Shown: one piece after another, positions 1 to 5,126 of the stretch
Layout: the number at the start of each line of letters is the position of its first letter
How positions within the stretch are numbered: position 1 is the stretch's first letter
NCBI GenBank assembly: GCA_902492825.1
Contig: CABUMZ010000111.1
Location: forward strand, 1 to 6,147
DNA from: an uncultured Collinsella sp.
GTDB taxonomy: Bacteria > Actinomycetota > Coriobacteriia > Coriobacteriales > Coriobacteriaceae
DNA length: 6,147 bases
Direction: 5' to 3'
Program-made: the position numbers and the translations under genes
Notes under the pieces: generated by a model
The model's input: only the letters and a program-made list of their open reading frames with translations
What the model was told of the DNA's origin: nothing
The model's database searches: none

Positions 1-106
1 TGGGCACGATGGCCTTGGCCAGCAGGTTTCCGTCCTCGTCGAACAGGCCCTCCTTAACCGAAGTGCCGCCGACGTCAATGCCGATGTAGTACTGCTTAGG
101 TTCCAT
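1..106 (-). CDS. ROK-family sugar kinase, N-terminal fragment (runs off the window)
   Basis: This is the first 35 codons of a cytoplasmic ATP-dependent sugar kinase of the ROK family, which phosphorylates free hexoses such as glucose, mannose or fructose. The visible protein begins MEPKQYYIGIDVGGTSVK. D11-V-G-G-T15 is the ROK/actin-fold phosphate-1 motif that binds ATP, followed by the usual small strand and turn (G20-L-F-D). The ATG at 104-106 is preceded by a Shine-Dalgarno sequence AGGTGG with about six bases of spacing. The zinc-binding and substrate motifs lie outside the window, so the substrate cannot be read. The gene points the same way as the upstream PTS operon but is separated from it by a strong terminator, so it probably has its own promoter within 107-260. 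By position and family it corresponds to gmuE of the Bacillus glucomannan locus. The family call is firm; the substrate is inferred. Confidence 0.88.
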   Translation of the reverse strand, partial: MEPKQYYIGIDVGGTSVKEGLFDEDGNLLAKAIVP

Positions 107-164
107 GGGAGCCCACCTTTCTCGTTTAAACATTGCCTGTATGGTACCGCTCCCAAGGCAAAAA

Positions 165-197
165 CCTACCAAAAAGGGACAGGTTTGTTTTGGCAGG
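165..197 (-). promoter_or_regulatory. Inverted motif pair / hairpin in the ROK kinase leader
   Basis: CCTACCAAAA (165-174) and TTTTGGCAGG (188-197) form a 10-bp inverted repeat with one mismatch around a 13-base spacer. Read as minus-strand RNA, the mismatch becomes a G-U pair, so all ten positions pair, and the hairpin is followed by five U residues (163-159). It could be a second terminator behind the PTS operon, an attenuator for the kinase gene, or a DNA operator. The right half extends to GGTTTGTTTTGGCAGG (182-197), which matches the arms of the large inverted repeat before the glycosidase gene. No convincing promoter is visible in 107-260. Weak minus-strand candidates are TTGGGG (253-248) with TATTAA (231-226) at 16-base spacing, and TACCAT (146-141) without a good -35 box. 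TTGCCT (133-138) and AGGCAA (156-161) also form a short inverted repeat. Confidence 0.5.
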
Positions 198-251
198 CTT
201 TATCTGGGGAAACGCGAATGGTCGCTTAATAGGTCGCGCAAGACCTTCCCC

Positions 252-289
252 AAATATAAAGGCGCCGGGAGGCGGAGACTCCCGGCGCC
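252..289 (-). terminator. Intrinsic terminator of the PTS operon
   Basis: GGCGCCGGGA (261-270) and TCCCGGCGCC (280-289) are perfect inverted copies, extended by G271-C279 to an 11-bp GC-rich stem with a 7-base loop. On the minus strand the stem is followed by TTTATATTT (260-252), a typical U-rich tail. It lies 58 bases past the IIA stop codon. On the plus strand there is no T tract, so the terminator acts leftward only. It separates the PTS operon from the ROK kinase gene. Confidence 0.9.
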
Positions 290-347
290 CGTCAAAGGGA
301 CTGTGTTGTCTGTTGGACCGCACGGCCCATCGCGGCGATAACGCCGA

Positions 348-680
348 CTAGGCCTGAAGTACCTGCAGCTGCTTGTGAATCTCGATGAGCTCCGTCGCCA
401 TGACGCGCATGGTCTCGGTACCGGCCATCTGGTCCTCGGCATGCAGCAGAATCAACGGGGCCTCGCCGTTACGCTCGCCGTTGGCCTCCTTCTTCAGAAG
501 CCCCATGTGAACATCGTGGCCACCGTTATAGGCCTCGTCGCCCTGCTTGATAAGCTCCTCGGCGGCGTCAAAATCGCCCTCCTTGGCCTTTTGCACGGCA
601 TTTATGTACATGCTCTTGGCGGTACCGACGTAGCTGATGATCTCGAAGCAGGTCATCTGCAGTTCGTTCATATCCTCCAT
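348..680 (-). CDS. PTS lactose/cellobiose-family IIA component
   Basis: This is a small cytoplasmic phosphocarrier of about 110 residues, the usual length for the LacF/CelC family, a trimeric all-helical protein. It takes phosphate from HPr on a histidine and passes it to IIB. The expected phospho-histidine is H80 in LLHAEDQM. Most relatives have HxQDH here, so the second His is Gln in this protein, while Asp83 (a metal ligand at the trimer axis in LacF) is kept. GDF (35-37) in the helix 1-2 turn is also typical. I chose ATG 680 because AGGTG lies about six bases upstream. GTG 689, directly after the IIB stop, has only a weak ribosome site, and ATG 671 (MNELQ...) has GGAGG too close to it, although its length also fits. 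The gene is last in the operon, nine bases after IIB. It corresponds to gmuA. Confidence 0.93.
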   Translation of the reverse strand: MEDMNELQMTCFEIISYVGTAKSMYINAVQKAKEGDFDAAEELIKQGDEAYNGGHDVHMGLLKKEANGERNGEAPLILLHAEDQMAGTETMRVMATELIEIHKQLQVLQA

Positions 681-689
681 GCGGAGCAC

Positions 690-992
690 CTAGCCCATCA
701 CGCTGACGCAGTGGTCGATGATGCCGGCAGCGTTCATGCGGCCGTAGTCGACCATGTTGATGACCTCGACCGGAAAACGACCGGCGGCCTCCTTCTCAAA
801 ATCGCCCTTGGTGTAGCCGATCTGCGGACCAAGCAGCAACATGTCGCACTCGTCCAGGTGATCGTGGGCCTCGTTCATGGGACGAGCCTCGACCTCAATA
901 TCCAGACCACGGTTTGCAACCTCGGCCTGCATCTTCTGGACCAGCAGGCTCGTGGACATACCGGCATTGCAGCAAAGCATGATCTTCTTCAT
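690..992 (-). CDS. PTS lactose/cellobiose-family IIB component
   Basis: This is a 100-residue cytoplasmic phosphotransfer protein of the LacE/CelA IIB family. It accepts phosphate from IIA on a cysteine and gives it to the sugar being carried by IIC. The N-terminal strand and P-loop-like active site read CCNAGMSTS at residues 7-15; by alignment with E. coli ChbB (CSAGMSTS) the phospho-cysteine is C8. The later LLLGPQIGY (52-60) is the second family hallmark. The start is clear: AAGGAGG lies five bases before ATG 992. The length is that of a free-standing IIB, so the three PTS domains here are three separate proteins. A 153-base gap with two hairpins separates it from IIC, which may let IIB and IIA be expressed at a different level from the permease. 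It corresponds to gmuB. Confidence 0.95.
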   Translation of the reverse strand: MKKIMLCCNAGMSTSLLVQKMQAEVANRGLDIEVEARPMNEAHDHLDECDMLLLGPQIGYTKGDFEKEAAGRFPVEVINMVDYGRMNAAGIIDHCVSVMG

Positions 993-1008
993 GGTTTCCT
1001 CCTTATAA

Positions 1009-1023
1009 CTGCGCGGCGCGCAG
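1009..1023 (-). promoter_or_regulatory. Short hairpin just upstream of the IIB ribosome site
   Basis: CTGCGC (1009-1014) and GCGCAG (1018-1023) form a perfect 6-bp GC stem with a 3-base loop. In the minus-strand mRNA it ends a few bases before the AAGGAGG ribosome site of IIB. There is no U tract after it, so it is not a terminator. A 5' protective or processing structure for the IIB-IIA message is possible, but this is inference. Confidence 0.4.
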
Positions 1024-1090
1024 ACGACAACTGGTTTTATTCCTTGCGGCTATTGTGCCCGCCTCCTGCATTTATACGCAAGGAGAGAGC

Positions 1091-1123
1091 TGCGGGCACC
1101 GGCACCGCGGACCGGCGCCCGCA
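1091..1123 (-). promoter_or_regulatory. GC-rich hairpin in the IIC-IIB gap
   Basis: TGCGGGC (1091-1097) pairs with GCCCGCA (1117-1123), and CCGG (1099-1102) pairs with CCGG (1112-1115) inside it. In minus-strand RNA the single internal mismatch (1098/1116) becomes G-U, giving 12 continuous pairs and a 9-base loop. It starts about 22 bases after the IIC stop codon. What follows on the minus strand is pyrimidine-mixed, not a U run, so complete termination is unlikely. A role in shielding the 3' end of the IIC message, or in partial termination, fits the position. A weak TATAAA lies downstream (1077-1072), but I see no matching -35 box. Confidence 0.5.
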
Positions 1124-1145
1124 AAGGTGAAAGGGAGAACGGACG

Positions 1146-2498
1146 TTAGGCGTTCTGCTCGGCGAGAGCCTCCTGCTTGGCAATGGCCTTCTCGGAGATC
1201 CTCATAAAAGGCAGGTAGACAGCCATGCCGATGACCAGCTCGAGGGCCTGCCACACGCCGGCGCGCCAGTCAAAGCCCGTAGCGAGCAGGGCGTTGATGA
1301 CGGGAGGCATGGTCCAAGGCACCTGGGCGATGCAGGGGCTAATGATGCCAGCGCAGGTCAGACCATAGGTGACGCCGATGAACAGGTCGGGAAGAAGCAC
1401 GAACGGGATCATGAGCGGCAGGTTGTACACGATGGGGTAACCGTAGATGACCGGCTCGTTGATGTTGAACAGGCCAGGCAGAATGGCCATCTTGGCAACG
1501 GTCTTGGAAGCCTTGTTCTTGGAGAACAGGAAGGTGTCGAGCAGCAGCATGAGGGTGCAGCCCGAGCCGCCGATGAGGGCGAAGCTGTTGATGATCTGCA
1601 TGTTCATGTAGTGGTCGGGCTGGATGGTGCCACCGGCGGCAAAAGTCGCCATGTTGTCGACGATGAGCATGGTCAGGATCGGCTCGACGGTAGCGCCAGA
1701 GATGGTGGACTGGTGAATACCAACGCAGAACAGCAGGTTAGCGAGGGTGTAGATGAGGATAACGGCCCACGGACCGGCGTTCATGATGCTCTTGAGCGGG
1801 TTAGAAATCCAGGTGGAGATGATGGTGCACAGATCGGTGCCGGCACAGACGGCAAGCAGAGCCGAGGCGACAGCGAAGATCGAGAGGTTGAGCAGCATCG
1901 GGATCATGACGTTGAAGGAGTTGGAGACCGCAGGAGGCACGCCCTCGCCCAGCTTGACCTTGAGCTTCTCGACGCCCGAGATCTTGATGAAGAGCGTCGT
2001 GGCGAGCAGGGCGATGATGATGGCCGAGAACAGGCCGTTGGTGCCGGTGTTAGCGGTCGAAAGGGCACCGGTGACCTCGGCGGAGGTGATCTTGTCGGTG
2101 AGCAGCGGGCTCGTGGCGGCAAGGGTAGCGGTGATCTGCTGCGGCATCATGATGACGAAGGCAGAGATGGCGACGACCACGCAGGCAAGCGGGTTGTCGA
2201 AGCGCTCGTTCTTGGCGAGGCTGTAGCCAATCAGGCCCGCCAAGATAATGGCGGACACGTTAAGGGTGCCCAGGGTAATTGCCGAGCCCCAGGTCTGGAG
2301 GTTGGCAAGACCCGCCGCATCGAGCGGGAACAGAGGGAACACGACGTTGTTGATAAGAACCGCGATACCCGCAAGGATATAGAGCGGCGTGATGGTCGCG
2401 AAGGCATCGCGCAGGGAACGCAGGTGAACCTGGTTTCCCACCTTCGCAGAGACCTCGGCAAACTTGTCGAGGAAGCTCTTTCCGTTGTCACTGGCCAT
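1146..2498 (-). CDS. PTS lactose/cellobiose-family IIC permease
   Basis: This is a 450-residue integral membrane sugar channel of the CelB/LacE IIC family, full length for the family. It binds the disaccharide outside, moves it across the membrane and presents it for phosphorylation by IIB. After a hydrophilic start (1-30) come repeated long hydrophobic segments, for example about 32-58, 78-95, 103-120, 155-172, 196-220, 243-262, 303-325, 354-385 and 415-432. The most diagnostic stretch is GLFNINEPVIYGYPIVYNLP (342-361), the conserved substrate-site loop with N347-E348-P349. Other family features are GIHQS (260-264), GGSGCTL (310-316) and PWTMPP (394-399). The start is supported by AGGAG five bases before ATG 2498. 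It lacks fused IIB or IIA domains, and the separate genes downstream supply them. It is co-directional with the glycosidase and 134 bases after it, so it is probably in the same transcript. It corresponds to gmuC. Confidence 0.95.
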   Translation of the reverse strand: MASDNGKSFLDKFAEVSAKVGNQVHLRSLRDAFATITPLYILAGIAVLINNVVFPLFPLDAAGLANLQTWGSAITLGTLNVSAIILAGLIGYSLAKNERFDNPLACVVVAISAFVIMMPQQITATLAATSPLLTDKITSAEVTGALSTANTGTNGLFSAIIIALLATTLFIKISGVEKLKVKLGEGVPPAVSNSFNVMIPMLLNLSIFAVASALLAVCAGTDLCTIISTWISNPLKSIMNAGPWAVILIYTLANLLFCVGIHQSTISGATVEPILTMLIVDNMATFAAGGTIQPDHYMNMQIINSFALIGGSGCTLMLLLDTFLFSKNKASKTVAKMAILPGLFNINEPVIYGYPIVYNLPLMIPFVLLPDLFIGVTYGLTCAGIISPCIAQVPWTMPPVINALLATGFDWRAGVWQALELVIGMAVYLPFMRISEKAIAKQEALAEQNA

Positions 2499-2632
2499 GA
2501 TTGCTCCTAACTTTCAAATCCGGCCTTTTCCTATGCGCACGGTGGTCTGTCGCTCTCTGCCACCAGATGTGCCATTGTTTTTGCGCGTTTGCGCAGGGGC
2601 TGAGCGCCCGTTTTGGGCTGAGCGCTCGGTCG
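2499..2632 (-). other. Glycosidase-IIC intergenic gap with direct repeat and weak stem-loop
   Basis: The 134-base gap contains an 11-bp exact direct repeat GGGCTGAGCGC (2597-2607 and 2615-2625), whose second copy completes GAGCGC (2602-2607) / GCGCTC (2622-2627), a weak hairpin in minus-strand RNA. TGCGC (2582-2586) and GCGCA (2591-2595) form a second small hairpin, and GGTGG (2541-2545) / CCACC (2560-2564) a third. None is followed by a U run on the minus strand, so I see no terminator and expect read-through from the glycosidase gene into IIC. I also see no convincing promoter. Confidence 0.4.
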
Positions 2633-4033
2633 CTAGTCCACCACGTGGGTCGTGGCAACCTGCTTGAGCCAAGCCGCCGACTTCTTAAGACGACGCTGGT
2701 AGCCGTCCATCAGATCGACCTCGATAAAGCCATAACGGTTCTTGAAGGCGTTAGCCCAGGACCAGTTGTCGATGACGGCCCAGTAGTGGTAGCCGCGGCA
2801 CTTAGCCCCTTCGTCGATGGCCTTGGCCACCCACTCAAGGTGCTGGCGCACAAAGTCGACGCGATAGTCGTCCTGGATGGTCCCCCCGGCGTCACGGTTC
2901 TTGTACTCATCCATGATGCCGATGCCGTTCTCGGAAACGAACCACTCAAGATCGGGATAGTTCTTGGCGCAGTCCATGCCAAAGTCGTAGAGGCCCTTCG
3001 GGTAGATCTCCCAGCCGCGGCTCTTGTTCATGACGGCGTCGGGCCACACGTAGTCGTCGGCAAAGTGCGGCAGACCGTACTGGTCGATCTTGCTCGCCGG
3101 CGCCTGGACGCGCGTGGGGTGGTAGTAGTTGCAACCAAGCCAGTCAACGACGCCCTGCTTGAGAATCTCCTGGTCGCCGGCGCGGAACGGAAGTTTGACG
3201 CCGCCCTCGGCCAGGCTGTCGAGCACGTCGGCGGGAAGCTCGCCCTTGGTGATAAGGTCGAGCCACCAGCGATTGTTGATGCCACTGGTCATGCGCACGG
3301 CCTCGAGGTCTGCCTCGCTGGGGTTCTCCTTGGTGTAGACCGGGGTGAAGCAGTTAATCATGCCGATCTTGGCGTCGGCGCGAACGGCGCCCTCGTCATA
3401 GGCCTTGCGGTAGTTGGCCACGGCCAGTGCATGCGCCAGCGAGATGTGGTACTGCACGGTGCGAGCGCGGTTAAAGTCGTGGAGCTGCGGGAACCACACG
3501 CCCTCCTGGTAGCGCTGCTCGGGCTCGACGATGGGCTCGTTAAAGGTGAACCAATACTTGATCTCCTGACCGAACTCGCGGAAAGCGACGTCGGCGTAGT
3601 GCGCGTAGGCCTCGACGACCTCGCGGCTCTCCCAACCACCACGGTTAAAGAGGTAGGTGGGCATATCGAAGTGGTAGAGGTTGACGAACGGCTCCAGGCC
3701 TGCCTCGCGGGAAGCGCGGAACAGCTCGTGGTACCACGCGGCGCCCTCCTCGTTGAGGTTGCCGTCAGCGTCGAGCAGGCGGCTCCACTGGATGGAGGTG
3801 CGATAGGTATCCAGGCCCAGGTCCTTCATGATGCGAAGGTCGTCCTTGTACTTGGCCATAAAGTCGTTGCCGCCATAGGAACCCACGCGGTTATAGAACG
3901 AGCCCAGATCCTGCATGGACCAGGTGTCCCACAGGTTCTCGAGCTTGCCGCCCTGGTTCCACTGGCCCTCGGTCTGCGGACCGGACATGGCCGCGCCAAA
4001 GAAAAAGTCGCTGGGCAGCTGATACTGTGCCAT
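2633..4033 (-). CDS. Family 1 glycoside hydrolase, probable 6-phospho-beta-glucosidase/mannosidase
   Basis: This is a 466-residue cytoplasmic (beta/alpha)8-barrel enzyme with no signal peptide, full length for GH1. It hydrolyses the phosphorylated disaccharide delivered by the PTS into a hexose-6-phosphate and a free hexose, with retention of configuration. The N-terminal FFFGAAMSGPQTEG (10-23) is the GH1 signature. The acid/base glutamate is E166 in TFNEP (163-167) and the nucleophile is E368 in SENGIG (367-372). The aglycone/phosphate end reads NWSWANAFKNRYG (423-435). S425 and Y434 match the phosphate-binding Ser and Tyr of LacG-type enzymes, but the Lys is one place earlier (K431, with N432 at the usual Lys site). 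ATG 4033 is chosen because GAGGA lies six bases upstream and the protein then begins at the usual place. An in-frame ATG at 4177 would add 48 Arg-rich residues unlike the family. It is the first gene of the leftward operon and corresponds to gmuD. The phospho-substrate is inferred mainly from the adjoining PTS. Confidence 0.93.
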   Translation of the reverse strand: MAQYQLPSDFFFGAAMSGPQTEGQWNQGGKLENLWDTWSMQDLGSFYNRVGSYGGNDFMAKYKDDLRIMKDLGLDTYRTSIQWSRLLDADGNLNEEGAAWYHELFRASREAGLEPFVNLYHFDMPTYLFNRGGWESREVVEAYAHYADVAFREFGQEIKYWFTFNEPIVEPEQRYQEGVWFPQLHDFNRARTVQYHISLAHALAVANYRKAYDEGAVRADAKIGMINCFTPVYTKENPSEADLEAVRMTSGINNRWWLDLITKGELPADVLDSLAEGGVKLPFRAGDQEILKQGVVDWLGCNYYHPTRVQAPASKIDQYGLPHFADDYVWPDAVMNKSRGWEIYPKGLYDFGMDCAKNYPDLEWFVSENGIGIMDEYKNRDAGGTIQDDYRVDFVRQHLEWVAKAIDEGAKCRGYHYWAVIDNWSWANAFKNRYGFIEVDLMDGYQRRLKKSAAWLKQVATTHVVD

Positions 4034-4067
4034 CGAAGTCCTCGCTTTCGTGTCTTTGAGCCTCCGA

Positions 4068-4157
4068 TTGGAGACGGGTTTGCTTTGGCGGGTAATCCGG
4101 CGCGGGCGCGCACCGGTTATCCGGATATCCGACCCACCAAAACAAATCCGTCTCCAA
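4068..4157. repeat. Large imperfect inverted repeat (26-bp arms) in the glycosidase leader
   Basis: The left arm (4068-4093) and right arm (4132-4157) are inverted copies with 23 of 26 positions complementary, around a 38-base GC-rich middle. The outer ten bases, TTGGAGACGG, pair perfectly. The three mismatches are transitions at 4078/4147, 4083/4142 and 4089/4136. In minus-strand RNA, the direction of the glycosidase gene, two of them become G-U pairs, leaving one mismatch in 26. The repeat lies between the likely promoter (4199-4226) and the start codon at 4033, so it would be transcribed as a long stem-loop in the leader. No U run follows it, so it is not an ordinary terminator, and it leaves the ribosome site (about 4040-4044) free. 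It may be a regulatory RNA stem, a pair of facing protein-binding sites, or a dispersed palindromic repeat element. No target-site duplication is evident at its ends. Confidence 0.8.
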
Positions 4158-4198
4158 GCGGTACAGGCGATGCTCATGCATCTCGCTTGTTGTTAGTA

Positions 4199-4226
4199 AC
4201 TATAGCGCTCTAATTTCTGATGTAAA
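4199..4226 (-). promoter_or_regulatory. Likely sigma-70-type promoter of the glycosidase-PTS operon
   Basis: On the minus strand TTTACA (4226-4221) and TATAGT (4204-4199) match the -35 and -10 consensus at five of six bases each, with 16-base spacing. The expected start is near 4192, giving a leader of about 160 bases that includes the large inverted repeat. A short palindrome GTTAGTAAC (4192-4200) overlaps the -10 box and start point and could be part of an operator. The block 4180-4330 is clearly more AT-rich than the genes on either side. Confidence 0.6.
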
Positions 4227-4258
4227 GCGTCTTTCTTGTTTTTCTTTCTCGAACTTCT

Positions 4259-4298
4259 TTGATGAAAGCGATATGGATGCTTTTATAGTAGGTATACT
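4259..4298 (+). promoter_or_regulatory. Possible promoter of the gntR-manA unit
   Basis: TATAGT (4284-4289) and TATACT (4293-4298) each match the -10 consensus at five of six bases. The only recognisable -35 is TTGATG (4259-4264), with 19-base spacing to the first; the second has none. Which box is used cannot be decided from the sequence. Either one touches the palindrome at 4287-4302, which would allow the repressor to control its own gene. Confidence 0.4.
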
Positions 4299-4302
4299 TA
4301 CT
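4287..4302. promoter_or_regulatory. Candidate GntR/HutC operator
   Basis: AGTAGGTATACTTACT is a 16-bp palindrome with one unmatched pair (4291/4298), centred on GTATAC. Size, symmetry and a central TA-containing core are typical of HutC-subfamily operators. It sits 33 bases before the gntR start, over the likely -10 region. A looser outer repeat ATAGTAGGTA (4285-4294) / TACCACTAT (4305-4313) surrounds it. Binding by the adjacent GntR protein is inferred from position, not shown. Confidence 0.55.
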
Positions 4303-4334
4303 TTTACCACTATTCATGTTAGAGAGGGGGTTCC

Positions 4335-5054
4335 ATGATTCCCAAATATGAGTCAATAGCTGCGGATATTCGTCGCAGCATCGAGGATGGCGCCCTTAAG
4401 CCGGGCGACAAACTGCCCACCGTCGTTGAGTTCTGCGAGCTGTATGGCGTTTCCAAAATCACCGTCAAGCGCGCGATTGAGCAGATTACCGAGGAAGGCT
4501 TGGTCACCAGTCGTCGTGGATCGGGCACCTACGTCAAAGACACCGCGGGGCTTCCCGGCAAAGCGTTTTTCCAGGGCAAGAATGACCGCGCCCAAGGCTT
4601 TTCGTACGAGCATCGCGGCGAGAAGGTCGCCTCGGTGGTCTACGATTTCTCGATCGTCAATCCGCCGGCAGAGGTTGCCACCCAGCTGGGAATGGCCGAA
4701 GACGACTTTGCCTATCACATCGTGCGCGTACGCGAGGTCGATGGCCTGCCCATCGTTATCGAGTACACCTATATGCCGCTCGAGCTGATCCCGGGTCTGA
4801 AGAAAAAGGACCTGTACGCGTCGGTCTACAGCTATATCCGCGAGCAGTGCGGGCTTAAGATCTCGAGCTTCCACCGCACCATCCGCGCCGTGGCGGCAAC
4901 CGAGGAAGAGGCTGAGCGCTTGAACACCAAGCCCGGCTCTCCCCTGCTCGAGCTCAACCAGATTGGCTTTTTGGACAGCGGTGCCGCGTTTGAGTACTCA
5001 ATCTCGCGCAACGTTGGCGACCGCTTTGAGCTGCACAACGTAACGTTGCCTTAA
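4335..5054 (+). CDS. GntR-family (HutC subfamily) transcriptional repressor
   Basis: This is a 239-residue DNA-binding regulator of full family length. The winged helix-turn-helix covers about residues 1-68: IADIRRSIEDG-like helix 1, the HTH at LPTVVEFCELYGVSKITVKR (27-46) and the wing RRGSGTYV (60-67). The rest (about 85-235) is a UTRA ligand-binding domain with IEYTYMP (142-148) and YSISRNVGDRFEL (221-233). UTRA proteins usually bind a phosphosugar that releases them from DNA. The ATG at 4335 is preceded by the purine-rich GAGAGGGGG with suitable spacing. The gene diverges from the glycosidase-PTS operon and shares its control region, where the palindrome at 4287-4302 is the obvious target. 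The natural ligand would be a 6-phospho-disaccharide or hexose-6-phosphate from this pathway. It corresponds to gmuR. The family is certain; ligand and targets are inferred. Confidence 0.93.
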   Translation: MIPKYESIAADIRRSIEDGALKPGDKLPTVVEFCELYGVSKITVKRAIEQITEEGLVTSRRGSGTYVKDTAGLPGKAFFQGKNDRAQGFSYEHRGEKVASVVYDFSIVNPPAEVATQLGMAEDDFAYHIVRVREVDGLPIVIEYTYMPLELIPGLKKKDLYASVYSYIREQCGLKISSFHRTIRAVAATEEEAERLNTKPGSPLLELNQIGFLDSGAAFEYSISRNVGDRFELHNVTLP

Positions 5055-5058
5055 GTTT

Positions 5059-5084
5059 GTAATCCGGCGGGCGCTTGCTTTGGC
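5059..5084. repeat. Partial copies of glycosidase-leader sequence words upstream of manA
   Basis: The 72-base gap between gntR and manA contains GTAATCCGGCG (5059-5069), identical to 4092-4102 in the glycosidase leader, and TTGCTTTGGC (5075-5084), nearly identical to the inverted-repeat arm at 4080-4089 (TTGCTTTGGC). In the leader the two words occur in the opposite order. I see no terminator or good promoter here, so gntR and manA are probably cotranscribed. Confidence 0.35.
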
Positions 5085-5126
5085 TTATTTCGCGAGGCGT
5101 CTGCGCAACCTGATGGGAGTATGCAC

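Noticed and set aside
681..689. GTG 689 as the start of IIA
   Set aside because: It would abut the IIB stop exactly and give an extra Met-Leu-Arg, but its ribosome site is weak; ATG 680 has AGGTG at good spacing.
1024..1090. Internal promoter before IIB (TATAAA at 1077-1072)
   Set aside because: No -35 box of useful quality at 16-18 bases; not enough to call.
375..1130. Plus-strand open frame of 251 codons over IIA and IIB
   Set aside because: It is antisense to two recognised PTS genes and the intergenic hairpins, and has no domain or ribosome-site support.
1611..2510. Plus-strand open frame of 299 codons opposite IIC
   Set aside because: It is very rich in Gly, Asp, Arg and Glu, has no recognisable domain, and lies wholly antisense to the permease.
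4068..4157. Miniature transposable element with terminal inverted repeats
   Set aside because: No target-site duplication is visible at the ends and only one full copy is present here. It is kept open as a genome-wide question but not called.
4034..4177. Upstream in-frame ATG (4177) adding 48 residues to the glycosidase
   Set aside because: The extension is translated from the inverted repeat, is Arg-rich and unlike GH1 N-termini; ATG 4033 has a good ribosome site and the right protein start.
4034..4192. BglG/LicT-type antiterminator leader or known riboswitch
   Set aside because: There is no antiterminator gene in the window, no U-tracted terminator after the stem, and no riboswitch core that I recognise.
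2501..4213. Long plus-strand open frame (570 codons) opposite the glycosidase gene
   Set aside because: It is antisense to a clear full-length GH1 gene with catalytic motifs. Its composition (Val, Ala, Leu, Asp and His rich, without family motifs) is that of a mirror frame in GC-rich DNA.
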